Notes: a model not told the origin generated them from the sequence alone. Positions 37,923 to 47,567 are shown, counted from the stretch's first letter. The stretch is 64,000 nt of DNA from Comamonadaceae bacterium (GCA_009996515.1 JAACZV010000020.1:1-64000); one strand, 5' to 3'. A program made the numbers and translations.

Positions 37923-38564
37923 CTAGGTGCCTGGCGCGCGGGCCAGCAGGCCGTGCAGCAGGAGCTCGACCTGGGCGTCCAGCAGCTGCTCGGCACTCAT
38001 GCCCTCATGGCAGCCCCCATGCGCGCCAAAGGAGTGCTCGTGCAGCAGCAGGTGCAGCATGGGCGCGATCAGCATGTGCACGGTGGCCTCCACCGGCACG
38101 GCGCGGAACTCGCCGCTGCGGATGCCGCGCTCGATCAGGCCGCCCACCAGGCTCTGGGAGGGCCGGATGACCTCGTCCACATAGAAGCGCGCCAGTTCGG
38201 GGAAGTTGCGCGCCTCCACCATCATGATCTTGCAGACGACGCCGGCATTGCCGTGCCCCACCTTGGCCCACCAGGCCTGCATCATCTGGCGTGCCAGCCC
38301 GGCGATGGGCCCCTGGTGCTGCGCCACCTGGGCCGCCGACTCGGCGATGTGTACCGACAGCTTGTCGCGCACCACGGCCTTGAACAGTTCGTCCTTGCTC
38401 GGGTAGTAGCGGTACAGCGTGCCCTTGGCCACGCCGGCCCGCGCGGCCACCTCCTCGCTGCGCGTGGCGGCAAAGCCTTTCTCGACGAAGAGCGCCAGGG
38501 CGGCATCCAGCAGTTCCTGCGGACGGGCATCCTTGCGGCGTTGGCGAACAGGGGTGGCGGCCAA
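37923..38564 (-). CDS. TetR-family transcriptional regulator
   Basis: Regulator of about 213 residues. The helix-turn-helix lies in RPQELLDAALALFVEKGF to VAKGTLYRYYPSKDELFKAVV. The C-terminal half is helical and ends with a histidine-rich segment (HEHSFGAHGGCHEG). No in-frame ATG exists near the conserved start, so the TTG at 38564 is my choice; the region upstream contains the likely operator and so is not coding. It is divergent from uppP. Possible targets are itself and the adjacent genes. Confidence 0.82.
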   Translation of the reverse strand: MAATPVRQRRKDARPQELLDAALALFVEKGFAATRSEEVAARAGVAKGTLYRYYPSKDELFKAVVRDKLSVHIAESAAQVAQHQGPIAGLARQMMQAWWAKVGHGNAGVVCKIMMVEARNFPELARFYVDEVIRPSQSLVGGLIERGIRSGEFRAVPVEATVHMLIAPMLHLLLHEHSFGAHGGCHEGMSAEQLLDAQVELLLHGLLARAPGT

Positions 38565-38584
38565 GAGAGGGTGGGCGGAGTTAA

Positions 38585-38598
38585 TGACCGAAGGGTCA
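38585..38598. promoter_or_regulatory. Candidate TetR operator
   Basis: Inverted repeat TGACC (38585-38589) and GGTCA (38594-38598) with GAAG between, 21 bases upstream of the regulator's start codon, in the divergent region shared with uppP. A -35/-10 pair TTGCCG and TACATT is visible on the minus strand just upstream with 18-base spacing. Confidence 0.45.
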
Positions 38599-38678
38599 AC
38601 AATGTAGCCGGCGACGCCAGCTGACGGCAAGAACCGCTGGCTACACTGCGCGGCTTTGTTCGCCCCCGGAGCCGTTAC

Positions 38679-39503
38679 GTGGATGTCATCCTGCTGATCA
38701 AAGCCGCCATCATGGGCATCGTGGAGGGGCTGACCGAGTTCCTGCCGGTGTCGTCCACGGGCCACCTGATCCTGACCGGCAGCCTGCTGGGCATGACGGA
38801 CGCCAAGTCCAAGGTCTTCGACATCGCCATCCAGAGCGGCGCCATCCTGGCCGTGCTCATCGTCTACTGGGCGCGCATCCGCGAGGCGCTGGGCGGCCTG
38901 GCCAGCAGCAGCAAGCAGCGCCGCTTCGTCGGCAACGTGATCATCGGCTTCATCCCGGCCGGCATCGTGGGCCTGACGGTGTACAAGCTGATCAAGGCGC
39001 ATCTCTTCAACGCGCCCGTGGTGGCCGGCGCCTTCATCGTCGGCGCGCTCATCATCCTGTGGGCCGAGAAGCGCGCCCAGCCCGTGGCCCGCGTGCAGAG
39101 CGTGGACGACATGACGCCGCTGGACGCGCTGAAGGTGGGCCTGGTGCAATGCCTGGGCATGATCCCCGGCACCAGCCGCTCGGGCGCCACCATCATCGGC
39201 GGCATGCTGCTGGGCCTGTCGCGCAAGGCCGCGACCGATTTCTCCTTCTTCCTCGCCATCCCGACGCTGATCTCGGCCGGCGGCTACAGCCTGTGGAAGG
39301 AGCGCCACGCCCTTTCGCTGGCCGATCTGCCGATGTTCGCGGTGGGCTTCATCGTCAGCTTCCTGGCCGCCTGGGCCTGCGTGCGCTGGCTGCTGCGCTA
39401 CGTGTCCAGCCACACCTTCGTGCCGTTCGCCTGGTACCGCATCGCCTTCGGCCTCATCGTGCTGGCAACCTGGGCCACGGGCACGGTCATCTGGGCGGAC
39501 TGA
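38679..39503 (+). CDS. uppP: Undecaprenyl-diphosphatase
   Basis: Integral membrane phosphatase of 274 residues, also called BacA, that recycles the lipid carrier C55-PP for peptidoglycan and polysaccharide synthesis. Active-site motifs are [14 protein letters not shown] near 16-29 and the second [10 protein letters not shown] near 162-171. Translation begins at a GTG with GGAG seven bases upstream. The map gene starts 13 bases after its stop, so co-transcription is likely. Confidence 0.95.
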   Translation: MDVILLIKAAIMGIVEGLTEFLPVSSTGHLILTGSLLGMTDAKSKVFDIAIQSGAILAVLIVYWARIREALGGLASSSKQRRFVGNVIIGFIPAGIVGLTVYKLIKAHLFNAPVVAGAFIVGALIILWAEKRAQPVARVQSVDDMTPLDALKVGLVQCLGMIPGTSRSGATIIGGMLLGLSRKAATDFSFFLAIPTLISAGGYSLWKERHALSLADLPMFAVGFIVSFLAAWACVRWLLRYVSSHTFVPFAWYRIAFGLIVLATWATGTVIWAD

Positions 39504-39516
39504 GATAATTCGGCCC

Positions 39517-40338
39517 ATGGCCATCACGATCAAGACCGCTGCCGACATCGAAGGCATGCGCATCGCCGGGCGCCTGGCGTCGGAAGTGCTCGACATGCTG
39601 ACGCCCCACGTCAAGCCGGGCGTCACGACCAACGAGCTGGACCGGCTCGCCCACGACCACATCGTCAACGTGCAGCAGGCCATTCCCGCGCCGTTGAACT
39701 ATTGCCCGCCGGGCTACATCCCCTACCCCAAGTCCATCTGCACGTCGGTGAACCAGCAGGTTTGCCACGGCATCCCCAACGACAAGCCGCTGAAGAACGG
39801 CGACATCGTCAACATCGACGTCACCGTCATCAAGGACGGCTGGCACGGCGACACCAGCCGCATGTTCGTCGTCGGCGACGGCTCCATCGCGGCCAAGCGG
39901 CTGTGCGCCTTCACCTACGAGGCCATGTGGAAGGGCATCGCCAAGGTCAGGCCCGGCGCCCGCCTCGGCGACATCGGCCACGCCATCCAGACCTTTGCCG
40001 AGAACGCCGGCTTCTCCATCGTGCGCGAGTTCTGCGGCCACGGCATAGGCCGCGTCTTCCACGAGGAGCCGCAGGTGCTGCACTACGGCCGCCCGGGCAC
40101 GCTGGACGAACTCCTGCCCGGCATGATGTTCACCATCGAGCCCATGATCAACGCCGGCCGCCGCGAGATCAAGGAACTGGGCGACGGCTGGACCATCGTC
40201 ACCAAGGACCGCTCGCTGTCGGCCCAGTGGGAGCACACCCTGCTCGTCACCGACACCGGCTACGAGATCATGACGCTGTCGGCCGGCAGCCCGCCGCCGC
40301 CCGCCTTCATCACGCAGGCCGCGGCCGCCACGGTCTGA
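39517..40338 (+). CDS. map: Methionine aminopeptidase, type I
   Basis: Cytosolic enzyme that removes N-terminal methionine from new proteins, 273 residues. Metal ligands are visible in NIDVTVIKDGWHGDTSRMF (two aspartates), CGHGIGRVFHEEP (histidine), the TIEPM glutamate and the final QWEHT glutamate. It sits directly before glnD with a 4-base gap, the arrangement seen in many betaproteobacteria. Confidence 0.96.
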   Translation: MAITIKTAADIEGMRIAGRLASEVLDMLTPHVKPGVTTNELDRLAHDHIVNVQQAIPAPLNYCPPGYIPYPKSICTSVNQQVCHGIPNDKPLKNGDIVNIDVTVIKDGWHGDTSRMFVVGDGSIAAKRLCAFTYEAMWKGIAKVRPGARLGDIGHAIQTFAENAGFSIVREFCGHGIGRVFHEEPQVLHYGRPGTLDELLPGMMFTIEPMINAGRREIKELGDGWTIVTKDRSLSAQWEHTLLVTDTGYEIMTLSAGSPPPPAFITQAAAATV

Positions 40339-40342
40339 CACG

Positions 40343-42931
40343 GTGGCCACGCTCGCCGAACTCCGCCAGCGGTTCAAGGCGGGCAAGCAGACCCTGATCG
40401 ACGACTTCCTGGCCGCGCGGCCCACGCAGGCCGGCGCCCAGGGCCTGCTGCGCCGCCTGGCCCGCCACGTCGACGACACGCTGCGCGAGCTCTGGAACGC
40501 CGCCGGCATGCCCGCCGGCGCCTGCCTCGCGGCGGTCGGCGGCTATGGCCGTGGCGAGCTGTTCCCGCACTCGGACGTGGACGTGCTGGTGCTGCTGCCC
40601 GATGGCGTCGAGGCCTACCAGCCCGGCCCGGCCAAGACCGCCATCGAAGGTTTCATCACGGCCTGCTGGGATGTGGGGCTGGAGATCGGCTCCTCGGTGC
40701 GCACGCTGGGCGAATGCCTGAGCGAGTCGCAGGCCGACGTGACGATACAGACGGCCCTGCTGGAGGCCCGCCCGCTGGCCGGCGACGCGAAGCTGTTCCG
40801 CCTGTTGACCACCAGGTTCATGCAGGCCCTGGACGCCAAGGCCTTCTTCCGCGCCAAGACGCTGGAGACGCTGCAGCGCCACACCAAGTTCGACGACACG
40901 CCCTACGCGCTGGAGCCCAACTGCAAGGAGAGCCCCGGCGGCCTGCGCGACCTGCAGATGCTGATCTGGCTGTCGCGAGCTGCCGGGCTGGGCAAGACCT
41001 GGAAGGCACTGGCCCAGCGCGGCCTGATCACGCCGTTCGAGAGCCGCCAGCTGCAGCGCAACGAGGGCCAGCTCAAGCTCATCCGCGCCCGCCTGCATGC
41101 GGTGGCCGGCCGGCGCGAGGACCGGCTGGTCTTCGACCTGCAGACCGCCGTGGCCCAGAGCTTCGGCTTCGAAGGCACCGGCGCCCAGCGTGCCTCGGAG
41201 GTGCTGATGCGGCGCTACTACTGGGCGGCCAAGGCCGTCACGCAGCTGCACCAGATCCTGCTGCTGAACCTGGAGGAGCAGATCAACGGTTCCCAGCAGG
41301 ACCAGTTGCGCCCCATAGAGGGCCACCCGGAGTTCCTGGACCGCGGCCGCATGCTGGAGGTCGCCGGCGATGACTTCTACCAGCGCGATCCGCACGCCAT
41401 CCTGCGCACCTTCCTGGTCTACCAGCAGACGCCCGGCATCAAGGGTTTGTCGGCGCGCACGCTGCGGGCGCTGTACAACGCGCGCGGCCTGATGGACGCC
41501 GCCTGGCGGCGCGATCCGGTCAACCGCGCCACCTTCATGGCCATGCTGCGCCAGCACGACGGCCAGACCCACGCCTTCCGGCTCATGAACCAGACCTCGG
41601 TGCTGGGCCGCTACCTGTGGGTGTTCCGCGCCATCGTGGGCCAGATGCAGCACGACCTCTTCCACGTCTACACCGTGGACCAGCACATCCTCATGGTGCT
41701 GCGCAACGTCCGGCGTTTCTTCATCCCGGAGCATGCCCACGAGTACCCGTTCTGCTCCCAGCTGGCGGCGCAGTTCAGCGAACCCGAGGTGCTCTACATC
41801 GCCGCCCTCTTCCACGACGTGGCCAAAGGCCGCGGCGGCGACCACTCCGAACTGGGCGCCATCGAGGTGAAGCGTTTCTGCCGCCAGCACGGCCTGAATG
41901 CGGCCGACACGGCCATGTGCGTCTTCCTCGTCGAGCATCACCTGACGATGTCGCGCGTCGCGCAGAAGGAAGACCTGTCCGACCCCGACGTCATCGCCGC
42001 CTTTGCCGCCAAGATGGGCGACGCAAGACGGCTCACGGCCCTGTACCTGCTGACCGTCGCCGACATCCGCGGCACCAGCCCCAAGGTCTGGAATGCCTGG
42101 AAGGGCAAGCTGCTGGAAGACCTCTACCGCATCACGCTGCGCGCGCTGGGCGGCGCCCGCATCAACCTGGACGCCGAGATCGAGGCCCGCAAGCAGGAGG
42201 CCCGGCAAGACCTGGCGCTGCACTCCCAGCTGCCCGGCACCGAAGAGCCGCTGTGGAGCCGCCTGGCCGTCAGCTACTTCGCCCGCCACGATGGCGCCGA
42301 GCTGGCCTGGCATGCGCGCTCGCTGTGGCGCCACGTGGACACGCAGGTGCCGGTCGTGCGCGCCCGCCCCTCGCCCATAGGCGAGGGCCTGCAGGTGCTG
42401 GTCTATGCGCCCGACCAGCCCGACCTGTTCGCCCGCATCTGCGGCTATTTCGACGGCGCCGGCTTCAGCATCCTCGACGCCAAGGTGCACACGACGCGCA
42501 ACGGCTATGCGCTGGACACCTTCCAGGTCATACGCCCCGAGGCCGACGTGCACCACCGCGACCTCGTGCCCCTCGTGGAGCAGAAGCTGGCCGTCGCACT
42601 GCAGGCCGGCGGCCCGCTGCCCGAGCCGCGGCGCGGCCGGCTGTCGCGCCGCGTCAAGAGCTTCCCCTACTCACCGCGCATCTCGCTGCGGCCGGACGAA
42701 CGCGCCACCGCCTGGCTGCTGACCATCTCGACCAGCGACCGCGCCGGCCTGCTCTACGCCATCGCCCGCGTGCTGGCCCGCCACGGCATCAACCTGCAGC
42801 TGGCCAAGATCTCCACGCTGGGCGAGCGCGTGGAGGACACCTTCCTGCTCGACGGCCCGGCGCTGCAGCAGAACAAGGCCCAGCTGCAGATCGAGAGCGA
42901 GCTGCTGGACGCCGTCTCCCTGCCCGCATGA
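40343..42931 (+). CDS. glnD: [Protein-PII] uridylyltransferase/uridylyl-removing enzyme
   Basis: Nitrogen sensor of 862 residues that uridylylates PII when glutamine is low and deuridylylates it when high. The nucleotidyltransferase motif GGYGRGELFPHSDVD is at 66-80. The HD hydrolase domain shows FHDVAKGRGGDHSELG near 490-505, and two ACT domains occupy about 690-765 and 790-862, the glutamine-binding regions. It begins with GTG and overlaps the next gene by ATGA. Full length, no defects. Confidence 0.96.
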   Translation: MATLAELRQRFKAGKQTLIDDFLAARPTQAGAQGLLRRLARHVDDTLRELWNAAGMPAGACLAAVGGYGRGELFPHSDVDVLVLLPDGVEAYQPGPAKTAIEGFITACWDVGLEIGSSVRTLGECLSESQADVTIQTALLEARPLAGDAKLFRLLTTRFMQALDAKAFFRAKTLETLQRHTKFDDTPYALEPNCKESPGGLRDLQMLIWLSRAAGLGKTWKALAQRGLITPFESRQLQRNEGQLKLIRARLHAVAGRREDRLVFDLQTAVAQSFGFEGTGAQRASEVLMRRYYWAAKAVTQLHQILLLNLEEQINGSQQDQLRPIEGHPEFLDRGRMLEVAGDDFYQRDPHAILRTFLVYQQTPGIKGLSARTLRALYNARGLMDAAWRRDPVNRATFMAMLRQHDGQTHAFRLMNQTSVLGRYLWVFRAIVGQMQHDLFHVYTVDQHILMVLRNVRRFFIPEHAHEYPFCSQLAAQFSEPEVLYIAALFHDVAKGRGGDHSELGAIEVKRFCRQHGLNAADTAMCVFLVEHHLTMSRVAQKEDLSDPDVIAAFAAKMGDARRLTALYLLTVADIRGTSPKVWNAWKGKLLEDLYRITLRALGGARINLDAEIEARKQEARQDLALHSQLPGTEEPLWSRLAVSYFARHDGAELAWHARSLWRHVDTQVPVVRARPSPIGEGLQVLVYAPDQPDLFARICGYFDGAGFSILDAKVHTTRNGYALDTFQVIRPEADVHHRDLVPLVEQKLAVALQAGGPLPEPRRGRLSRRVKSFPYSPRISLRPDERATAWLLTISTSDRAGLLYAIARVLARHGINLQLAKISTLGERVEDTFLLDGPALQQNKAQLQIESELLDAVSLPA

Positions 42932-43983
42932 GCTACACCATAGACATCGGCGACGCCATCGCCGAGCTGGACCGCTTCGACGCCATCCTCGACGTGCGCT
43001 CGCCGGGCGAGTTCGCCGAGGACCACCTGCCCGGCGCCGAGAACTGGCCCGTGCTGGACGACGAGGAGCGCCGCATCGTCGGCACGCTCTACAAGCAGGA
43101 CCCGCTCGAAGCCCGCCGCCTGGGCGCCATGCTGGTGGCGCGCAACGTCGCCCGGCTGCTGGACGAACGCACCGGCGGCAAGCCCAAGACCTGGCGGCCG
43201 CTGGTCTACTGCTGGCGCGGCGGGCAGCGCTCGCTGTCGCTGCACTGGTTCCTGGGCCAGATCGGTTTTCGCTCGCGCCAGCTCGTCGGGGGCTACAAGG
43301 GCTATCGCGCCCAGGTGCGCGACGATCTGGCCACGCTGCCGGCTGGTTTCGCCTGGCGGGTGCTGTGCGGCCGCACCGGCAGCGGCAAGACCCGGCTGCT
43401 GAACGCCATCGCCGCCGCCGGCGGGCAGACGCTGGACCTGGAGGCCCTGGCCGCCCACCGCGGCTCCGTGCTCGGCGCGCTGCCCGGCGCGCCCCAGCCC
43501 AGCCAGAAGGGCTTCGACAGCGCTTTGTGGACCGCGCTGCGCGGCCTGGACCCGGCCCGGCCGGTCTTCGTCGAGAGCGAGAGCCGCAAGATCGGCCGCA
43601 TCACCCTGCCCGAGCCGCTGCTTGACGCCATGCGCGAGCGCGGCGACTGCGTCTGGCTGCAGATGCCCGAGGCGGCCCGTGTCGAGCTGCTGCTGCAGGA
43701 CTATGCCCATTTCAGCGCCGATCCCGAGGCCTTCTGCCGGGCGCTGGACGGTCTTGTCGAGCTGCGCGGCCACGCACGCGTCGAGGGCTGGCAGCAGCGC
43801 GCCCGTGCCGGCGACTGGGGCGGCGTGTTTGCCGAGCTGATGCGCGAGCACTACGACCCCGGCTACGAGCGCTCGCTGCGCCGCCATTTCCCGGCGCTGG
43901 CCAGGGCTCTGGAGCTGCCTCTCGTCGACGGCTCGCCGGCCTGCATGGCCGAGGCCGCGCAGGAGCTGCTCGCTCGGGGTTAG
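42928..43983 (+). CDS. mnmH: tRNA 2-selenouridine/geranyl-2-thiouridine synthase
   Basis: Enzyme (SelU/YbbB) of 351 residues that converts 2-thiouridine at the tRNA wobble position to geranylated and then selenouridine. The N-terminal rhodanese domain has LDVRSPGEF and the catalytic cysteine C95 in VYCWRGGQRS. The P-loop GRTGSGKTR is near 148-156. It overlaps glnD by four bases, so it is expressed as the tail of the map-glnD operon. Selenophosphate synthase (selD) is not in the window but should exist for full function. Confidence 0.93.
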   Translation: MSYTIDIGDAIAELDRFDAILDVRSPGEFAEDHLPGAENWPVLDDEERRIVGTLYKQDPLEARRLGAMLVARNVARLLDERTGGKPKTWRPLVYCWRGGQRSLSLHWFLGQIGFRSRQLVGGYKGYRAQVRDDLATLPAGFAWRVLCGRTGSGKTRLLNAIAAAGGQTLDLEALAAHRGSVLGALPGAPQPSQKGFDSALWTALRGLDPARPVFVESESRKIGRITLPEPLLDAMRERGDCVWLQMPEAARVELLLQDYAHFSADPEAFCRALDGLVELRGHARVEGWQQRARAGDWGGVFAELMREHYDPGYERSLRRHFPALARALELPLVDGSPACMAEAAQELLARG

Positions 43984-44052
43984 GGCGGCCGGCGCGCCAT
44001 ACGGGCCATGGCGGGGAGCCTGCGCGCATGGCTCCTCCGGTCGATGCGGGCG

Positions 44053-44081
44053 GTGGGGTGCAAATCCAAGATGCGCCCCAC
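44053..44081. repeat. Inverted repeat in the leader of the delta-60 lipoprotein gene
   Basis: Arms GTGGGGTGC (44053-44061) and GCGCCCCAC (44073-44081) pair over nine positions with one G-U and an 11-base loop, 25 bases upstream of the next ATG. No T-run follows. It may be a leader structure or the end of the mnmH transcript. Confidence 0.4.
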
Positions 44082-44105
44082 ACCCACCATGGCCTCGGCC
44101 CCGAC

Positions 44106-45806
44106 ATGAAAGCCCTTCTCGCCTCCTGCCCCCGCCCTGCCCGCCTCGGCGCGCTGACCCTGGCCCTGTGCGCCACGCTGACCGCCTGCGGCGGCAGCGA
44201 CGGCGCCGTCACGTCCGGCAACCCCGCTCCTGCGCCCGGCCCCGCCCCCGTGCCGCCGCCTCCGCCACCGCCGGCCGGTTTCAGCTTCGCGCTGGACACC
44301 GGCAAAGCCATCGTCTGGCAGGGCAAGCAGGCCAGCGTCGCCGTCACCGTGCAGCGCGATGCCGGCTTCACCGAGGCCATCCAGTTCAGCGCCGACGGCC
44401 TGCCCGCCGGCACGACGGCCGCCGCACTGAGCGTCCCTGCCGGCAGCAACACCGGCACGCTGACGCTGCAGGCCGGCACCACGGCGCCGCACTCGCTGCC
44501 CACCGGCGTCACCATCAAGGGCGCCGCCGCCACGGCCAGCGCCACCCAGGCGCTGACCGTCACCGTGCGCGGCGAAGCCGGCGACATCGACACCAGCTTC
44601 GGTGGCGGCGTCCTGGTCACGCCGGGCGGCATCACCGACGACTATGTCCGCGGCCTCGCCGTGCAGGCCGACGGCAAGGTCCTCGTCGTCGGCCACGGCG
44701 TGTTCAACGTCGCCACCGGCACCGACTTCATGCTGCTGCGCCATCTGCGCGATGGCGGCCTGGACAACGGCTTCGGCAATGGCGGCAAGGTCGCCACCGC
44801 CTTCAACAACGGCGGCCGCAGCGACGAGGCGCTGGCCGTGGCCGTGCAGCCGGACGGCAAGATCCTCGTGGCCGGCGCCAGCGACCAGGGCACCAGCGGC
44901 TACGACTTCGCGCTGGCCCGCTACAACGCCGACGGCACGCTGGACGCCAGCTTCGGCCATGGCGGCCGCGTGACCACCTCCTTCGGCAACGGCGACGACA
45001 AGGCCTATGCGCTGCTGCTGCAGCCGGACGGCAAGATCGTGCTGGCCGGCGGCAGCAACCAGGGGCTCACCGGCAATGACTTCGCGCTGGCCCGCTACCT
45101 GCCCGACGGCAGCCTCGACGCCGGCTTCGGCAACGGCGGCCAGGTGTTGACCGCCATAGGCTCGGGCGCCAAGAGCGAAACCGCCTACGCGCTGGCCTTG
45201 CAAACCGTCAACGGCGCGGCGCGCCTGATCGCGGTCGGCGGCGAGGGCGACTTCATCGCGGCAGCCTACCGCGCCGACGGCACGCTGGACGCCGGCTTCG
45301 GCACGGCCGGCATCGTGCGCGACGTGTTCGGCAGCATCACCGGCGCGGCGCGCGGCGTCGTCGTCACGGCCGACAACAAGCTCGTGCTGGCCGGCCACCG
45401 CGACCACGACTTCGCCGCCGTGCGCCTGTCACCCAACGGCGCGCTGGACGCCGGCTTCGCCGCGACCGGCCGCGGCGTTTTCGCGGTCAGCGCCGACAAC
45501 TGGGACGAGGCCACGTCCCTGGTCCAGCAGGCCGACGGCAAGCTGCTGCTGGGCGGCTGGGTCTACAGCGGCAACAGCTCCAGTGCCGACACCGTGCTGC
45601 TGCGCCTGAACACCGACGGCAGCGCCGACACGGGCTTCGGCCCCGGCGGCCTGCGCATCACGCCGGTGGCGGCCGGCACCAAGAGCGATGCCGGCCGCGC
45701 GCTGGCCCTGCAGCCCGACGAGCGCGTGCCCACCGTGCGCGTGCTGCAGGCCGGCGAGGCCAATGGCAGCGACCTCGACGTGGTGCTGATGCGTCATTGG
45801 CTGTGA
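44106..45806 (+). CDS. Delta-60-repeat surface lipoprotein
   Basis: Exported lipoprotein of 566 residues. A signal peptide ends in the lipobox LTAC (cysteine near 29), followed by a proline-rich linker and an immunoglobulin-like region. From about residue 160, seven delta-60 repeats occur (DTSFGGG, DNGFGNGG, DASFGHGG, DAGFGNGG, DAGFGTAG, DAGFAATG, DTGFGPGG), each with a QPDGKILVAG-like strand: a beta-propeller-type fold. The fourth and sixth are less regular. The function of these proteins is unknown; many are secreted. Single gene with its own leader hairpin. Confidence 0.83.
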   Translation: MKALLASCPRPARLGALTLALCATLTACGGSDGAVTSGNPAPAPGPAPVPPPPPPPAGFSFALDTGKAIVWQGKQASVAVTVQRDAGFTEAIQFSADGLPAGTTAAALSVPAGSNTGTLTLQAGTTAPHSLPTGVTIKGAAATASATQALTVTVRGEAGDIDTSFGGGVLVTPGGITDDYVRGLAVQADGKVLVVGHGVFNVATGTDFMLLRHLRDGGLDNGFGNGGKVATAFNNGGRSDEALAVAVQPDGKILVAGASDQGTSGYDFALARYNADGTLDASFGHGGRVTTSFGNGDDKAYALLLQPDGKIVLAGGSNQGLTGNDFALARYLPDGSLDAGFGNGGQVLTAIGSGAKSETAYALALQTVNGAARLIAVGGEGDFIAAAYRADGTLDAGFGTAGIVRDVFGSITGAARGVVVTADNKLVLAGHRDHDFAAVRLSPNGALDAGFAATGRGVFAVSADNWDEATSLVQQADGKLLLGGWVYSGNSSSADTVLLRLNTDGSADTGFGPGGLRITPVAAGTKSDAGRALALQPDERVPTVRVLQAGEANGSDLDVVLMRHWL

Positions 45807-45874
45807 GCAGCGCGGGCGGGGCTTGCGCCGGATCAAGGCCGCCCCGGCGCGGATAGGTCACACTGCATGCCGTC

Positions 45875-46669
45875 ATGCCCCACCGCTACAGCGAACAGGC
45901 CCTGAAGGAATCGCGGGCCTTCGGTGTCCGTCCCATCCCCGTGCTGCGCCCGCTGGGCTGGCTGGCGCGCGGCTGGACGGACCTGTGGCAGACGCCGCTG
46001 GCTTCGCTGAGCCACGGCCTGGCGATGGCCTTGTTCGGCGCCCTGCTGTTCGCGCTGGCACGCGACCGCTTCTGGCTGCTGGCGGGGGCGTTCAGCGGCT
46101 TCCTCATCGTGGCTCCCATCCTGGCCACGGGCCTGTATGCGATCAGCCGTGAGCTGGGGCGCGGCGGCCGGCCCGGCTGGCGCGTCGTGCGCGAGGCCTG
46201 GCGGCCGCGCGACGGCCGGCTCATCGTCTTCGGCGTGCTGCTGGCCTTCGCCGGCACCGGCTGGGTGCTGTGCTCCGCCGCCTTCGTGACCGGCTTCGCC
46301 GCCGACCCCATCCACAACCCGCGCGACTTCCTGCTCAAGGTCGTGCTGAACGACGACTCGCGCCTGTTCGAGACCTGGCTGATGCTGGGCGCCGTGCTGG
46401 CCGCGCCGGTGTTCGCGTCCACCGTCGTGGCCATCCCGGCGCTGGTGGACCTGCCACCGGCCAAGCTGGGCGTGCTGGGCGCGGTGTTCACGAGCTGGCG
46501 GGTGGTGCTGGAGCACCCCGCGCCCATCGCGCTGTGGGCCGCCCTCATCCTGGCGCTGACGCTGGTGGGCATGGCCACGGCCCTGCTGGGCCTCGTCGTC
46601 ATCGCGCCCTGGCTGGGCCATGCCAGCTGGCATGCCTACCGCGACCTCGTCACCCGGCGCCCCGACTGA
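45875..46669 (+). CDS. DUF2189 membrane protein
   Basis: Inner-membrane protein of 264 residues fitting the DUF2189 family. It has about six hydrophobic helices and the N-terminal phrase VRPIPVLRPLGWLARGWTDL that marks the family; ILATGLYAISRELGRG is a second typical block. Role unknown; the family is often found near cytochrome oxidase or c-type cytochrome genes, which is not the case here. An ATG at 45866 is a possible upstream start. Confidence 0.82.
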   Translation: MPHRYSEQALKESRAFGVRPIPVLRPLGWLARGWTDLWQTPLASLSHGLAMALFGALLFALARDRFWLLAGAFSGFLIVAPILATGLYAISRELGRGGRPGWRVVREAWRPRDGRLIVFGVLLAFAGTGWVLCSAAFVTGFAADPIHNPRDFLLKVVLNDDSRLFETWLMLGAVLAAPVFASTVVAIPALVDLPPAKLGVLGAVFTSWRVVLEHPAPIALWAALILALTLVGMATALLGLVVIAPWLGHASWHAYRDLVTRRPD

Positions 46670-46690
46670 AGACATGGACCGTCGGCCCCC

Positions 46691-46733
46691 GCGCTCACTT
46701 CGTTCACCGCCCCCCGAGGGGGCGCGTCAGCGC
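46691..46733. repeat. REP-like nested palindrome
   Basis: Core hairpin GCCCCC (46709-46714), loop CGA, GGGGGC (46718-46723), embedded in outer arms GCGCT (46691-46695) and AGCGC (46729-46733). Similar cytosine/guanine palindromes with an ACTTCGTT flank are scattered between genes in related Burkholderiales. I saw only this copy in the window. It may act as a REP element or a transcript stabiliser. Confidence 0.5.
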
Positions 46734-46758
46734 CTGCGGGCGACCGGGCGGCGCTGAC

Positions 46759-46977
46759 ATGTGGGGCTATACCGAAGCCGAGATTGCGCAGTTCGGCCTG
46801 ACCTTCGGGGTCGCGGCCTTCATGCTGTACATGGTGTTCATCATCCTGCAGCTGGCGCGCGAGTCCAAGGCCGGCCGCTTCGGCACCTTCGTGCTGCTGC
46901 TGGGCCTGGGCTTCGGCCTGGTGGGCTTCGCGGCCAAGGGCATCATCAAGTTCTTCCTGTCGGGCGTCGTCGGCTGA
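46759..46977 (+). CDS. DUF2788 small membrane protein
   Basis: Protein of 72 residues with two helices, matching the DUF2788 family (TEAEIAQFGLTFGVAAFMLYM, then GLGFGLVGFAAKGIIKFFL). Family function is unknown. The start at 46759 is the only ATG giving the family N-terminus; the ribosome site is poor. It ends 11 bases from the convergent DUF3501 gene. Confidence 0.82.
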   Translation: MWGYTEAEIAQFGLTFGVAAFMLYMVFIILQLARESKAGRFGTFVLLLGLGFGLVGFAAKGIIKFFLSGVVG

Positions 46978-46988
46978 CGCCCCGCCCC

Positions 46989-47567
46989 TCAGGCCAGGTC
47001 CGAAGCCAGGCTGGCCAGCGTCTCCGGCGCGATCTGCACATGGGCCGGGTAGTGGGTGTGGTCGCAGCCCAGCTTCACGCCAGCGCCCGCCTTGACCGCC
47101 TGGCGCATGGCCGGCGTCAGCTCGAAGCGCACGAAATGCACGGCCGAGGTCTTCGCGTCGTTCTCGCGGTCCAGGTCCTCGTCGGCAATGGCATAGACGC
47201 GCGGCTGGCCCTCCACCTCGACGAACAGCCGGTCCTCCACGCCGATGAGCCGCGAGAGCTCGCGGCGGCGCTCGTTGGGATCGGGGTACTCGATGAGCAG
47301 CGTCGCCTTCCAGTTGCCGCCGTCGGGCACCAGCGGCAGGTAGGCGGCGATCTCGCTCTGGATGCCCTCCTCCTCGAAGATCTTCTCGATGCGCAGCATC
47401 TCCTGGATCTGGTAGCGGATGCTGCGCTCGTCCTCGAACTGCAGGTTCAGGTGCTCGCCCAGGCGCACGCTGCGCAGGCGGCGGTGGGCCATGATGGCCG
47501 GCTTCTCGGCCTTGCGGAACTTCGCATAGGCCTCCAGCGTCATGAGGCTGTCTCGGGTGATGGTCAT
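46989..47567 (-). CDS. DUF3501 protein
   Basis: Soluble protein of 192 residues matching DUF3501 (TLEAYAKFRKAEKPAIMAHRR start; LQFEDERSIRYQIQEMLRIEKIFEEEGI block). No cofactor motif is evident. Its start overlaps the stop of the Hdr-like gene (ATGA). It forms a three-gene set with rubrerythrin and the iron-sulfur protein that recurs in proteobacteria, suggesting a joint redox function, but its own role is unknown. Confidence 0.86.
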   Translation of the reverse strand: MTITRDSLMTLEAYAKFRKAEKPAIMAHRRLRSVRLGEHLNLQFEDERSIRYQIQEMLRIEKIFEEEGIQSEIAAYLPLVPDGGNWKATLLIEYPDPNERRRELSRLIGVEDRLFVEVEGQPRVYAIADEDLDRENDAKTSAVHFVRFELTPAMRQAVKAGAGVKLGCDHTHYPAHVQIAPETLASLASDLA

